A stretch of 44,072 nucleotides of DNA from an uncultured Lachnobacterium sp. (lineage in GTDB: Bacteria > Bacillota > Clostridia > Lachnospirales > Lachnospiraceae). Within the stretch, counting starts at the first letter, position 1. Each line of letters opens with the position of its first letter. Location of the stretch: NCBI GenBank assembly GCA_900549895.1, contig URQG01000001.1:1-44072 (forward strand), given 5' to 3'. The translations under genes and the position numbers were made by a program. Below are positions 25,350 through 34,333 of the stretch, piece by piece. The notes beneath the pieces were generated by a model. That model was given only the letters and a program-made list of their open reading frames with translations. It had not been told where the DNA came from and did not search any database.

Positions 25350-26162
25350 CTACACTAATGAGCGAATATCTTTGATCAGATTCGTAAACTGTGCATCCAG
25401 TCCACAGTCAAACACACCATAGGAGGTTTCAATCTGACATTGTCCATCCTCAAATTTGTTTTCCTGTACAAATTCGATGGAAACATCACCACCCACTTGT
25501 TTTTGTATTTCTTCCAAATGTTCCATGAGCATCTCATGGTCAGCTTCATTGACATGAATGCGAACTTTATTTCCTGCATCCACATCCATCAATGTATTCT
25601 TCACAAGTGCCAAAAGCATGGTACGTTTATCCGAGAACTGTATCTGAAATACTTTTTCAAACACTTGCACAACCGCATCCACAATATCGCTTTCCATATG
25701 TTCCATGCGATCGCTGTATTCCTCTTGTAACTGTTGCTTTCTTCCACTGTATTCTTGTTCTAGCTGTTCTTTCTGCTTCTGCAGTTCCTGCACACTTTGT
25801 TGTTTTCCTTCTTCATAGCCAAGCTTTCTCTGGTCCTCAAACAACTGCTGTGCACTCTTCTTTGCAGCATCAAGGATTCCGTTTGCCTCAGATTGTGCCG
25901 TAGAAGTAATCTGATTTGCCATCGCCTGTGCATCCGCAATCATTTCCTTGCGTAACTGCTCCAGTCGGACTTTCTCCTCCTCATAGGTAGGGATCAGCTC
26001 TTTTTCTGACTTTGTATCATCAAATTCCGATGCGTCATTCTGCTGCATATGTTCGCCACTCTCATTTTTCATCAGGCTTTCTTCCATACGCCGATTAGAA
26101 TTAATAATACGTTTTCCTTCTGTCGAATTCACCACAAAGCATTGTTTCAATAAATTAGACAA
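25350..26162 (-). CDS. fliH: Flagellar assembly protein FliH
   Basis: FliH is the dimeric stator-like regulator that holds FliI at the C ring. The 270-residue product has a variable start, a long Glu/Gln-rich coiled coil (about 60-150) and a C-terminal domain related to V/F-type ATPase peripheral stalks (LVKNTLMDVDAGNKVRIHVNEADHEML). The start is placed at the TTG at 26162 (MSNLLKQCFVV), with GGAGGAG about ten bases upstream inside the end of fliG. This N terminus followed by RIINSNRR is like clostridial FliH. It overlaps fliG by eight bases. A GTG 21 bases upstream is the alternative. Confidence 0.88.
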   Translation of the reverse strand: MSNLLKQCFVVNSTEGKRIINSNRRMEESLMKNESGEHMQQNDASEFDDTKSEKELIPTYEEEKVRLEQLRKEMIADAQAMANQITSTAQSEANGILDAAKKSAQQLFEDQRKLGYEEGKQQSVQELQKQKEQLEQEYSGRKQQLQEEYSDRMEHMESDIVDAVVQVFEKVFQIQFSDKRTMLLALVKNTLMDVDAGNKVRIHVNEADHEMLMEHLEEIQKQVGGDVSIEFVQENKFEDGQCQIETSYGVFDCGLDAQFTNLIKDIRSLV

Positions 26163-27159
26163 CGATATCGTCTCCTCCCCCACGTGAAATTACGATATCG
26201 CCTGCTTCCTCGAGCTTTCGGATCACACCAACGATCTTCTGCTGCGCTTCCTCGACATCCTTCATTCGTACCGGGCCCATAAAATCCATATCCTCTTTGA
26301 TCATAGCGGCAAGTCTCTTGGACAGGTTCTTAAATACAACATTCTGAACTTCCTCTGATGTATTCTTAAGTGCAAGTTCAAGATCTCCGTTTTCAACATC
26401 ACGCAGCACACGCTGAATTGCTCGGTCGTCGAGTAACAAAATATCTTCGAACACAAACATTTTTTTGCGGATTTCGTCTGCAAGTTCCGGTTCCTCGATC
26501 TCCAAAGACTCCATAATGTGTTTTTCCGTTCCACGATCAACACTGTTCAAAATATTAACAATCGCATCGATACCGCCAACGATCGTGTAATCCTGGTTAA
26601 CAAGCGATGCAAGCTTGCGCTCCAACACACGTTCTACTTCCTTGATAACATCCGGCGATGTACGGTCCATCAGCGCAATACGTTTCGCAACATCCGCCTG
26701 TTTTTCCGGTGGAAGTGCTCCAAGTACCAAGGATGCCTGACTCGGTGCTAAATAGGATAAAATCATCGCAATTGTCTGTGGATGTTCATCCTGAATAAAG
26801 TTCAGCAACTGACTCGGATCCGTTTTACGCACAAATTCAAACGGGCGTACCTGAAGCGAAGCCGTCAGTTTTGCAATAACACCTTGCGCTTTGTCGCTTC
26901 CAAGTGCTTTTTCCAAAAGTTCCTTGGCGTATCCGATACCACCTTCGGCAATGTACTGTTGCGCGAGGCATACCTGATAAAACTCCTCCAAAACTTCTTC
27001 CTTCGTCTGCGGGGATACGCTCCTCGTATTCGCAATCTCAAGGGTGAGTTCTTCAATTTCATCTTCTTTCAGGTGCTTAAAAATGGTAGCTGCCTTTTCC
27101 GGTCCCAATGTGATCAGAAGGATAGCCGCCTTTTGCACTCCTGTGTAAGATTCGCTCAT
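26155..27159 (-). CDS. fliG: Flagellar motor switch protein FliG
   Basis: FliG forms the top of the C ring, contacts MotA and generates torque. The 334-residue product has the three armadillo-like domains of the family: an N-terminal FliF-binding part (YTGVQKAAILLITLGPEKAA), the middle EHPQTIA motif at residues 125-131, and the C-terminal torque domain with its charged helix (FVFEDILLLDDRAIQRVLRD). It ends in a Gly/Asp-rich tail. It begins three bases after the fliF stop. Confidence 0.97.
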   Translation of the reverse strand: MSESYTGVQKAAILLITLGPEKAATIFKHLKEDEIEELTLEIANTRSVSPQTKEEVLEEFYQVCLAQQYIAEGGIGYAKELLEKALGSDKAQGVIAKLTASLQVRPFEFVRKTDPSQLLNFIQDEHPQTIAMILSYLAPSQASLVLGALPPEKQADVAKRIALMDRTSPDVIKEVERVLERKLASLVNQDYTIVGGIDAIVNILNSVDRGTEKHIMESLEIEEPELADEIRKKMFVFEDILLLDDRAIQRVLRDVENGDLELALKNTSEEVQNVVFKNLSKRLAAMIKEDMDFMGPVRMKDVEEAQQKIVGVIRKLEEAGDIVISRGGGDDIVV

Positions 27160-27162
27160 ACC

Positions 27163-28785
27163 TTACTCCCAATCCTCGTTTAACCAGTTGCGTAGCAAAA
27201 GTGCTGCCGCATCCGGGTTTTCTTCTACAAATTTTTCAATCAGGACTCGTGTCTCTGATTTTTCCGAATAACCGATATCTTCCAATTCGTCCGTTGCATC
27301 GGCTGTCGACTCAAGCAATGCATCCACGGAAAGCTCTGGTTCGATTTCTTCTTCGCTCTGTTTTCTTGTGCTTCGGAACACAACATATCCGAGTAATGCA
27401 AAGATCAGTACCGCAAGCGCAATCTGTAAGATATCCGTAAGTCCGATTCCCTTACTGCTTGATTCCACAAACTGTGGTCTCTCGTAGCAGACAAATGATA
27501 TATTATTCGAATCAAAGCCGGTCGCTTTCGCGATCATATCGATGTATTCCTGATCTGCCTGTACCTGAACCGGATCACTATGTGCTGCCTTAAAAGCCTC
27601 GAATGTTGTTCCGTCAAGCTGACCGCTCGCCTTCAGTTCATCCTCGTCATAAACAACCCACCGTGTTGCCGAAACCGCAACGGAACTTGTTGTATAATCA
27701 ACTGTGCCGCCATTGCTGATGGTTTCCGTTTCTTCCTTATTTGGCGAATATTGAGAATCGATATCGGATACCGATGACTCGGTTATATCACCGTCCGGTG
27801 TCACATACGTTGGTGTATCATCATTTGAATCCGTTCCCGGCACCGCAGCCTGACCGCCGGTTGCATCCGCATTATACTCTGAACGGCTTGTCAGCTCACC
27901 GTTATCCATTCCATCATTGTGCGAATAAACCGTTGTATTCTTCTTAACAGAATCGAAATTCATATCGAGGTTCAAACCAACCTGTACATCCGAAAAGATC
28001 CCGGACTTCACAAGAACGCCTTTTACCTCATCCTTAACCATATTTTGTGTTTTCTGCTTTGTACTCAGGTTGGTCGATACAACCGCAGAACCCGAATCCT
28101 GGTCTGCTCCGGAATATAAAAGAAGCGAAGTCTTCTGATCAAGGATCGTGATATTTTTTGTCGAATCATTACCGATCTGTGTTGCAACAAATCGTGCAAT
28201 CGAATATGCCTGATCCTCATCCATATCCTCTTTCAGATCAAGCGATACACTTGCGGAGCCTTCCTGCATTCTTGAGATCAAAGTTCCGTCATCGGTAGGC
28301 AGATCCAATGAAACTTTGGCAGAATTGATCATATCATTTGCAGCAAGATCTTCCTCCAGTTTCTGTTCAAGATATGCCTTGTTCAATTTCTGTTTATCCG
28401 ATTCGGTACGTGAGAAGCTGCCATCCACTACAGACGATATATCGGCTTTCGAGATATCATATCCCGCTGTCGCAATGTCATTGGATCCAAGTAACATATT
28501 TGCTGCACTCTCGTCCTTGACATTCACATCAAAATGTGTGGAATTTGACACTTTATAATCAATACTTCCATCTCCATCAAGAATTTCCTTGACCTGATTT
28601 GCACTCTTCGTATTCTCACAATCAATCAATGTCGTATATTGCGGTCTCGTCATGACAACACCGAGAATAACAAGTGCCACAATCACAATACCTGTAAGAC
28701 TGATCATCAAAGCCTTCTGTTTCGTATTAAATTTCTTCCACCATTCCACCACACGGTTAATGATTTTTTGTAACTGTTCCGGCAT
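27163..28785 (-). CDS. fliF: Flagellar MS-ring protein FliF
   Basis: FliF builds the MS ring in the cell membrane, the platform of the basal body. The 540-residue protein has two membrane helices (about 27-46 and 448-469) bracketing an extracytoplasmic region with ring-building motifs (TTLIDCENTKSANQVKEILD, VSLDLPTD, ARFVATQIGNDSTKNITILD). A cytosolic C-terminal tail ends in VEENPDAAALLLRNWLNED, the FliG-binding peptide. A Thr/Ser/Asp-rich insert at about 290-350 is variable in the family. Confidence 0.96.
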   Translation of the reverse strand: MPEQLQKIINRVVEWWKKFNTKQKALMISLTGIVIVALVILGVVMTRPQYTTLIDCENTKSANQVKEILDGDGSIDYKVSNSTHFDVNVKDESAANMLLGSNDIATAGYDISKADISSVVDGSFSRTESDKQKLNKAYLEQKLEEDLAANDMINSAKVSLDLPTDDGTLISRMQEGSASVSLDLKEDMDEDQAYSIARFVATQIGNDSTKNITILDQKTSLLLYSGADQDSGSAVVSTNLSTKQKTQNMVKDEVKGVLVKSGIFSDVQVGLNLDMNFDSVKKNTTVYSHNDGMDNGELTSRSEYNADATGGQAAVPGTDSNDDTPTYVTPDGDITESSVSDIDSQYSPNKEETETISNGGTVDYTTSSVAVSATRWVVYDEDELKASGQLDGTTFEAFKAAHSDPVQVQADQEYIDMIAKATGFDSNNISFVCYERPQFVESSSKGIGLTDILQIALAVLIFALLGYVVFRSTRKQSEEEIEPELSVDALLESTADATDELEDIGYSEKSETRVLIEKFVEENPDAAALLLRNWLNEDWE

Positions 28786-28813
28786 TCTTTTGTTCCTCTC
28801 CTACCAATTCCGA

Positions 28814-29125
28814 TTAAATTGACATCTGCATAATCTCTTTGTATCCGTCAATCAGTTTATCCCGCACTGCAACCGTATACTGCAACGCGATATTCGCTTT
28901 TGTCTCCGCGATCAAAAGATCATGTGTATTATCCGCTTCTCCGAGCGCAAAACGGATTTCTTCCGATTCCGCCGAATTCTGCAGATCGTTCGTCTCATCG
29001 ATTGACTGCATAGCGGCCGAAAGTACCGAACTGAAACTGTTCTTGTCGGTATCCACATCCGTCGTCTTCGGAGTGAATGTATTCAAATAATTGGAAGAGA
29101 CACTAGCAAGTGAATTAATATCCAT
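28814..29125 (-). CDS. fliE: Flagellar hook-basal body complex protein FliE
   Basis: FliE joins the MS ring to the rod. The 103-residue product has the family C-terminal helix (NTHDLLIAETKANIALQYTVAVRDKLIDGYKEIMQM over residues 68-102) and an N-terminal segment with FSSVLSAAMQSIDETN. It lies between flgC and fliF, its standard position. The 79-nt spacer before it, after flgC, holds a short TTTTTTAAAAAA palindrome and no gene. Confidence 0.93.
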   Translation of the reverse strand: MDINSLASVSSNYLNTFTPKTTDVDTDKNSFSSVLSAAMQSIDETNDLQNSAESEEIRFALGEADNTHDLLIAETKANIALQYTVAVRDKLIDGYKEIMQMSI

Positions 29126-29204
29126 ATGATTCCTCTCTGTTTCCGGCGAAACACTTTTTTAAAAAATTTCTTACTTTATCACCAATCGTAACGTTTCCGG
29201 TCAA

Positions 29205-29648
29205 TTACTGTCCGATAGACAGTCCCGTCTGTGCCATGCTCTTGCTGGCTTCAAACGCGGTCGCATTTGCTTCGTATGCACGTTGCGCGTCGATCAGGTT
29301 CGTCATCTCGGTAACCGTATTGACATTCGGATAAGAAACATATCCATCCGCATCCGCATCCGGATTCGACGGATCGTATTCTTTCACAAAATCCGTCTCT
29401 GTATCTTCGCGCACGGAAGTCACCTTGACCCCATTACCGAGTGCCGGATTCTTCGATGCCGAAGAGAACACCTGACTAAACGGCGTGACTGCACGCTCCT
29501 GGAATGTAACGATCTTGCGTCGGTACGGTCCGCCGCTCTCGGTCGATGTTGTATTTACATTTGCAATATTTTCCGCAATAATGTCTGTGCGGAATCGCTC
29601 TGCGGTCATTCCTGACGCGCTGATATTAAATGACTGAAATAATCCCAT
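29205..29648 (-). CDS. flgC: Flagellar proximal rod protein FlgC
   Basis: FlgC is a rod subunit exported through the flagellar apparatus. The 147-residue product has the axial-family N terminus (SFNISASGMTAERFRTDIIAENIANVNT), the FlgC-specific middle segment GGPYRRKIVTFQE, and the C-terminal VNTVTEMTNLIDAQRAYEANATAF motif. It starts 12 bases after flgB. Length is normal for the family. Confidence 0.96.
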   Translation of the reverse strand: MGLFQSFNISASGMTAERFRTDIIAENIANVNTTSTESGGPYRRKIVTFQERAVTPFSQVFSSASKNPALGNGVKVTSVREDTETDFVKEYDPSNPDADADGYVSYPNVNTVTEMTNLIDAQRAYEANATAFEASKSMAQTGLSIGQ

Positions 29649-29660
29649 GTTTTATTCTCC

Positions 29661-30050
29661 TTAGCTGATTACAGATTTCATACGATTGAATTCATTGTTG
29701 ATTCCTGCTGTAATACCTTCATAACGGAGCTGCTCGGAAGCATACTCTACTTCCTCGTTATCAATATCAACATTGTTTCCATCCAGACGATAAGAATAAT
29801 TGGACAAATCCGTATAAACAGAAGGATTCAGATGATCCATATGCAGATTCTCGATCTTCGTATCCAGTGACGTGTGTTTGCAACGTCCGAGTTCCTGTTT
29901 TAAGACTCCCTCAAAATCAAGATCTTTTCTCTTGTATCCGGGTGTATCAACATTGGCAATATTGTTGGCAAGAACCGTCTCTCTTTTCCAGCTTGCATCT
30001 GCAGCTTTATCCAATACATTGACATAATCAAAAGCGTTTGTACTGAGCAT
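29661..30050 (-). CDS. flgB: Flagellar proximal rod protein FlgB
   Basis: FlgB is the most proximal rod subunit. The 129-residue protein has the axial N-terminal motif (WKRETVLANNIANVDTPGYKRKDLDFEGVL) and the C-terminal NNVDIDNEEVEYASEQLRYEGI pattern. The start is the ATG at 30050 (MLSTNAFDYV) because AAGGGGGT lies just upstream; an in-frame GTG 15 bases earlier is part of that site. It is the first gene of the fla/che locus, below codY as in B. subtilis. Confidence 0.95.
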   Translation of the reverse strand: MLSTNAFDYVNVLDKAADASWKRETVLANNIANVDTPGYKRKDLDFEGVLKQELGRCKHTSLDTKIENLHMDHLNPSVYTDLSNYSYRLDGNNVDIDNEEVEYASEQLRYEGITAGINNEFNRMKSVIS

Positions 30051-30094
30051 AAGAACCCCCTTCACCTAGTATCCCTAATTATTCTATCATACTA

Positions 30095-30122
30095 ATTATA
30101 GTATACTTCTTCCAAAAAACAA
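30095..30122 (-). promoter_or_regulatory. Sigma-A promoter of the flagellar operon (upstream of flgB)
   Basis: A perfect -10 box TATAAT (30100-30095) is preceded at 16 bp by TTGTTT (30122-30117), a weak -35. The predicted leader to flgB is about 38 nt. A TATGAT and a TAGAAT a little further downstream are alternatives. I found no CodY box or sigma-28 motif here. Confidence 0.6.
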
Positions 30123-30151
30123 GTAGTTTTGCCAAAAAAGGCATAATTTGT

Positions 30152-30188
30152 AAACAAAAAGGGACCTATATCTTGTATAAGTCCCTTT
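30152..30188 (-). terminator. Intrinsic terminator after codY
   Basis: AAAGGGAC (30158-30165) and GTCCCTTT (30181-30188) form an 8-bp stem with a 15-nt loop. On the minus strand the stem is followed by TTGTTTA, giving a terminator U run. It lies ~75 nt past the codY stop and separates codY from flgB, so flgB depends mainly on its own promoter. Confidence 0.82.
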
Positions 30189-30214
30189 AAAATCCCCATT
30201 CCATGGTATATTTT

Positions 30215-30256
30215 GTCATCGAGTGCCACTTGATGACCGGTACACACTTTGGCGTA
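30215..30256 (-). repeat. Palindromic element in the codY 3' region
   Basis: An imperfect 23-bp palindrome (30215-30237: arms GTCATCGAGT and ACTTGATGAC around GCC, with one G-T pair) abuts a second element at 30239-30256. Read on the minus strand the second element is TACGCCAAAGTGTGTACC, close to TACACCAAAGATGTACC in the fliM-fliL repeats. With the terminator it makes a stacked-hairpin 3' region of ~110 nt. Function unknown; it may be a diverged dispersed repeat. Confidence 0.5.
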
Positions 30257-30263
30257 CTCCTTT

Positions 30264-31043
30264 TTACTTTGATTTATCGCGTTTCAACTTGTCCAGCTCT
30301 TCAAACACGACATCGTTAACAACTTTAATGTAAGTTCCTTTCATTCCGGAAGATCTTGATTCGATAACGCCTGCACTCTCAAACTTACGTAGTGCATTCA
30401 CGATCACCGATCTTGTTATTCCGACGCGGTCGGCAATACGACTCGCCACAAGAATTCCTTCGTTACCATCCAATTCATCAAAGATATGCGTGATTGCTTC
30501 AAGCTCCGAAAAAGAAAGTGTACTGATTGCCGATTTGACAATGGCGACTTTACGTGCTTCCTCAGCACTCTCCTCATTCACGGAGCGCATCATCTCGAGT
30601 CCTACAACGGTTGTTCCGTATTCGGTCAGAATAATATCGTCAATGTCATATTCCTTCTCACTGCGATACTCAAACAATGTGCCGAGACGCTCTCCCGCGA
30701 TATCGATCGGTGTGATGATCGCACGATAACATTTTGACTCTTCGCCGAATCCAAGTGTTTCCAGATTGACATTCTCTTTGGTGGAAAGAATTCCCAGCAG
30801 ACGCTCGTTAAGTTCCGGATCAATAAATCCACCAACCTCATCCACAATGAGTTCCTGCAACTCGTCCACACCCTTGCATACACTTGATCCAAGGACTTTT
30901 CCTTTCTTACTGATTACAAGAATATCTGAATCCAATATTCCGGTCAGCACTTCACAGATATCGTTAAATACGACTTTCGATGAATTGTTGTTATGAAGTA
31001 GTTTGTTTATTTTTCGTGTTTTATCCAGAAGCTGTACACTCAT
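30264..31043 (-). CDS. codY: Global nutrient regulator CodY
   Basis: CodY senses branched-chain amino acids and GTP and represses stationary-phase genes, including motility genes in Bacillus. The 259-residue protein has the N-terminal GAF domain (about 1-155) with the family start MSVQLLDKTRKINKLL, a linker helix, and a C-terminal winged helix with its recognition region at 200-226 (ASRIADRVGITRSVIVNALRK). AGGAGG precedes the ATG. Its place between topA and flgB is the Bacillus arrangement. A CodY box lies in its own promoter, implying autorepression. Confidence 0.97.
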   Translation of the reverse strand: MSVQLLDKTRKINKLLHNNNSSKVVFNDICEVLTGILDSDILVISKKGKVLGSSVCKGVDELQELIVDEVGGFIDPELNERLLGILSTKENVNLETLGFGEESKCYRAIITPIDIAGERLGTLFEYRSEKEYDIDDIILTEYGTTVVGLEMMRSVNEESAEEARKVAIVKSAISTLSFSELEAITHIFDELDGNEGILVASRIADRVGITRSVIVNALRKFESAGVIESRSSGMKGTYIKVVNDVVFEELDKLKRDKSK

Positions 31044-31096
31044 GTAATCCTCCTGACTACTTTCGCACTCCGACGAAAAGTTTCGATTTAACTATG

Positions 31097-31125
31097 AGTT
31101 TATCACCATTTTTCTGACAATTCAA
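31097..31125 (-). promoter_or_regulatory. codY promoter
   Basis: TTGAAT (31125-31120) and TAAACT (31102-31097) are 17 bp apart on the minus strand, a fair sigma-A promoter ~55 bp before the codY start. It overlaps the CodY box. Read-through from topA is also possible, since no terminator with a clear U run separates the two genes; AATTCAAT/ATTGAATT near 31121-31150 is an A/T-rich inverted repeat. Confidence 0.62.
31108..31122 (-). promoter_or_regulatory. CodY box in the codY promoter
   Basis: AATTGTCAGAAAAAT matches the known CodY operator AATTTTCWGAAAATT at 13 of 15 positions. It occupies the -35/spacer region of the predicted codY promoter, where bound CodY would block polymerase. Binding is inferred. 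Confidence 0.7.
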
Positions 31126-31149
31126 TATTTTTTATTCAATTGAATTATT

Positions 31150-33231
31150 TTATTTTTCATTTTTTTGCTCTTTTGCCTCGGTATAGCCACAATGTGCATC
31201 GGCACAAGCCAGTTTTGCACCCTTCTCAACCATATAGCCGCCGCATCGAGGGCATTTCTTGGCCACCGGACGTCCCCAGCTCATAAAATCACATTCCGGG
31301 TTGTCAATACATCCATAGTACCGCCGTCCCTTCTTGGTCATCTTGATTACGACATCCTTTCCGCACTTCGGACAGGCAACACCGATTTTCTCATAATACG
31401 GCTTCGTATTGCGGCACTCAGGGAATCCCGGACATGCAAGGAACTTTCCGTGCGGACCGTACTTAATGACCATGTTACGTCCGCAGACCTCACAGATTTC
31501 ATCTGTTACCTCATCCTCGATTGTAACCTTTTCAAGGTCCTTCTCTGCTGCCTGCACCGCAGCTTCCAGATCCGGATAGAAATTGGCAACAACCGTCTTC
31601 CAATTGACGGCCCCCTCTGCCACACTATCCAAAAGAGACTCCATGTTCGCAGTAAAATGTTCATCTACGATGGTCGGAAATGATTCTTTCATGATGGAAT
31701 TAACCACTTCTCCGATCTCTGTCACATAAAGATTCTTATTTTCTTTGGTAATATATCTTCTCGCAATAATCGTTGTGATCGTCGGCGAATAAGTACTCGG
31801 TCGTCCGATTCCCAGTTCCTCGAGTGTCTTTACCAGAGAAGCCTCCGTAAAATGCGCCGGCGGCTGGGTAAAATGCTGCTTCGGATCCATATCCACCAAC
31901 GAAAGTTTCGCATTCTCGTCAATGTCTTTCAAAAGAACCTGCTTAGACTCTTTCTCATCATCAGCCTCTGTGTACGCCAGCATAAATCCATCAAAAGCGA
32001 CCTTAGAGGTTGATACACGAAATCCGTAGGAACCTGCTGCAATATTAACCGTCATCGTCTCATAGACCGCATTCGCCATGCGGCTTGCTGCAAAGCGTTT
32101 CCAGATCAACTGATACAGACGGAACTGATCACGGCTGAGTGAGTCCTTGATCTCGGATGGAATACGGTTGATGTCGGTCGGACGGATTGCCTCATGCGCA
32201 TCCTGAATCTTAACGCCGCTCTTCTTGCTTCCCTCTCCCGCAGAAAGATACTGCTCACCGTAAGAACTCTCAATAAACTCTCTTGCAGCAGCATCTGCCT
32301 CCTCAGAAATACGAACAGAATCCGTACGCAGGTATGTGATGATACCGACCGTACCCTGTCCCTTGATGTCCACACCTTCATACAATTGCTGTGCAATACG
32401 CATCGTCTTTGAAATCGGGAAATTTAATGCTTTAGAAGCCTCCTGCTGCAAAGTACTTGTCGTAAACGGAAGCGGCGCCTTTTTGGTACGTTCGCCTCTC
32501 TTGATATCGGTTACTTTAAAAGGCTGTCCCTTAATTTCTGTAAGGATTGCATTCATCTGATCCTCAGATACAATTTCAATCTTCTTACCGTCCTTATCTG
32601 TCAGTTTCGCAAGGATAGGCTTCTTTTCCCCTTCCGGCAGAAGACTCGCTTCAAGCGACCAGTACTCTTCCGGAATAAACGCATCGATTTCTTCCTCACG
32701 GTCACATACGATACGCAGGGCAACCGACTGCACACGTCCGGCACTCAGGCCCCTCTTAACTTTTGCCCACAAAAGAGGACTGATGCGGTAACCTACCATT
32801 CGATCAAGCATTCGTCTCGCCTGCTGGGCATCCACAAGATCCATATCGATTTCCCGTGGATTCTTAAGAGATGTCTTAACTGCCGTCTTGGTAATCTCAT
32901 TGAAACTGATTCGGCTGACATCCTTATCCTCAAGCTTCAATGCTTTCGTCAAATGCCAGGAAATCGCCTCTCCCTCACGATCCGGGTCAGTTGCGAGATA
33001 AATCTTGTCCGCTTTCTTGACTTCTTTACGAAGCTTGGCAAGAATTTCCCCCTTTCCCCGGATTGTAATGTATTTCGGCTCGAAATTATTCTCCGGACTA
33101 AAGCCAAGCTGACTCTTCGGAAGATCTCTAACATGTCCGTTTGATGCCATAACCTCATAATTTTTGCCGAGGAATTTCTTAATTGTTTTTACCTTCGCAG
33201 GCGACTCCACAATAACCAGATACTTTGCCAT
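31150..33231 (-). CDS. topA: DNA topoisomerase I TopA
   Basis: TopA relaxes negative supercoils by cutting one strand. The 693-residue protein has the N-terminal TOPRIM domain (YLVIVESPAKVKTIKKFLG; acidic residues in ATDPDREGEAISWHL), the catalytic Tyr300 in IITYLRTDSVRIS, and the GRPSTYSPT motif. Three C-terminal zinc-finger modules have Cys sets in CEVCG...CPGFPEC, CPKCG...CIDNPEC and CPRCGG...CADAHC. It lies after dprA in an order conserved with Bacillus. AAAGGAG precedes the ATG. Confidence 0.97.
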   Translation of the reverse strand: MAKYLVIVESPAKVKTIKKFLGKNYEVMASNGHVRDLPKSQLGFSPENNFEPKYITIRGKGEILAKLRKEVKKADKIYLATDPDREGEAISWHLTKALKLEDKDVSRISFNEITKTAVKTSLKNPREIDMDLVDAQQARRMLDRMVGYRISPLLWAKVKRGLSAGRVQSVALRIVCDREEEIDAFIPEEYWSLEASLLPEGEKKPILAKLTDKDGKKIEIVSEDQMNAILTEIKGQPFKVTDIKRGERTKKAPLPFTTSTLQQEASKALNFPISKTMRIAQQLYEGVDIKGQGTVGIITYLRTDSVRISEEADAAAREFIESSYGEQYLSAGEGSKKSGVKIQDAHEAIRPTDINRIPSEIKDSLSRDQFRLYQLIWKRFAASRMANAVYETMTVNIAAGSYGFRVSTSKVAFDGFMLAYTEADDEKESKQVLLKDIDENAKLSLVDMDPKQHFTQPPAHFTEASLVKTLEELGIGRPSTYSPTITTIIARRYITKENKNLYVTEIGEVVNSIMKESFPTIVDEHFTANMESLLDSVAEGAVNWKTVVANFYPDLEAAVQAAEKDLEKVTIEDEVTDEICEVCGRNMVIKYGPHGKFLACPGFPECRNTKPYYEKIGVACPKCGKDVVIKMTKKGRRYYGCIDNPECDFMSWGRPVAKKCPRCGGYMVEKGAKLACADAHCGYTEAKEQKNEK

Positions 33232-33256
33232 AAGAAAATGCTCCTTTATATGTCTA

Positions 33257-34333
33257 TCAGATCGTTTTAACGAAAAAATTCGGAATGGTTTCTTTCACAA
33301 AGCCCTTCTGTTGCAAGCGCTCAAGAATATTTAACACCTCGAGAAGCGAATATGGGCTTTGTTCAACCAGACTCCCCAAACCAAGGGGATGAAAATCGAA
33401 TAAACTATACACCAACGATTCGTCTTTTTCAAGAAGATTTTTCCGAAAGTCCATCTGTCCCTCCGCGAAATTCCCGGAAATCCGCATTTCTTTTAAGAAA
33501 TCCTCGACACTTACAAAGACTCCGGCTCCCTGCTGAATCAGGTGATTACATCCCTGACTCAGTTCATCTGTGATGCGTCCGGGTAAAGCATAAACTTCAC
33601 GTGCCTGTTCCATCGCATAATCCGCAGTGATCAATGATCCGCTCTTTAGCCTTGCCTCAATCACGACCACATAATCCGACAATCCTGAAATGATTCGGTT
33701 TCTCTGTGGAAAAAGCGAAGGAAGCGGCTGTGTTCCCGGAACAAACTCCGACAGAATTCCTCCACGCTCCGGAATCTGCTCATATAAAAACCTGTTACTG
33801 CGTGGATAACAGATATCCACTCCGCAGCCAAGTACCGCGTACGTCGCTCCGCTTCCATCGATAGCCCCCATATGCCCGTCCGTATCGATTCCGAGTGCCA
33901 TTCCGCTGATTACGTCCACATCAGCTTCTGCAAGTCTTTTTGCCAAAGCACGTGCAACCTGACTTCCGTATGCACTCCTTCCTCTTGCTCCAACGATTGC
34001 AACAGATTTGTGTTCCTTCCTCGGAAGATGCCCCCTATAATACAACGCATACGGTGGAGCGACAATTTTTTTAAGTTTTTCAGGATACTCTGCATCTTCC
34101 AAAGTTACCAGCGAAATTCCTTTTTCCTGAAGTCTTGTCCAGGCCCCCTCTAAGCTCCATTGCCTTCTGCTTTCCATGATTGCTCCGATATCTTCGATCT
34201 CAATACCTACTGTTTTTGCGATTGCACTCTCCGGTGCATGATAAATGTTTTCAGCATTGTCGAAAGTTTCATATAAAATACGCTTTTTAACCGGAGTAAT
34301 TCCCTTAATATTATCAAACCAGTAACGATACAT
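33257..34333 (-). CDS. dprA: DNA processing protein DprA (Smf)
   Basis: DprA loads RecA on incoming single-stranded DNA during transformation. The 358-residue protein has an N-terminal helical segment, a Rossmann core (VAIVGARGRSAYGSQVAR, VISGMALGIDTDGHMGAI, VLGCGVDICYPRSNRFLYE, FPQRNRIISGLSDYVVVIEA) and a C-terminal winged-helix-like segment (ILERLQQKGFVKE). The start abuts the yifB stop and its GGGGAGG site lies in that gene. Widely present also in bacteria not known to be naturally competent. Confidence 0.96.
   Translation of the reverse strand: MYRYWFDNIKGITPVKKRILYETFDNAENIYHAPESAIAKTVGIEIEDIGAIMESRRQWSLEGAWTRLQEKGISLVTLEDAEYPEKLKKIVAPPYALYYRGHLPRKEHKSVAIVGARGRSAYGSQVARALAKRLAEADVDVISGMALGIDTDGHMGAIDGSGATYAVLGCGVDICYPRSNRFLYEQIPERGGILSEFVPGTQPLPSLFPQRNRIISGLSDYVVVIEARLKSGSLITADYAMEQAREVYALPGRITDELSQGCNHLIQQGAGVFVSVEDFLKEMRISGNFAEGQMDFRKNLLEKDESLVYSLFDFHPLGLGSLVEQSPYSLLEVLNILERLQQKGFVKETIPNFFVKTI

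Noticed and set aside
28439..28446. A sigma-28 -10 element (GCCGATAT on the minus strand)
   Set aside because: It lies inside fliF and has no TAAA -35 at the right distance.
29155..29166. TTTTTTAAAAAA palindrome between flgC and fliE as a terminator
   Set aside because: It is a pure A/T palindrome without a GC-rich stem, too weak to terminate, and the genes around it belong together.
30100..30263. A c-di-GMP riboswitch before flgB
   Set aside because: The hairpins lie upstream of the codY terminator and the flgB promoter and do not carry the GEMM core motifs; the flgB leader is too short.
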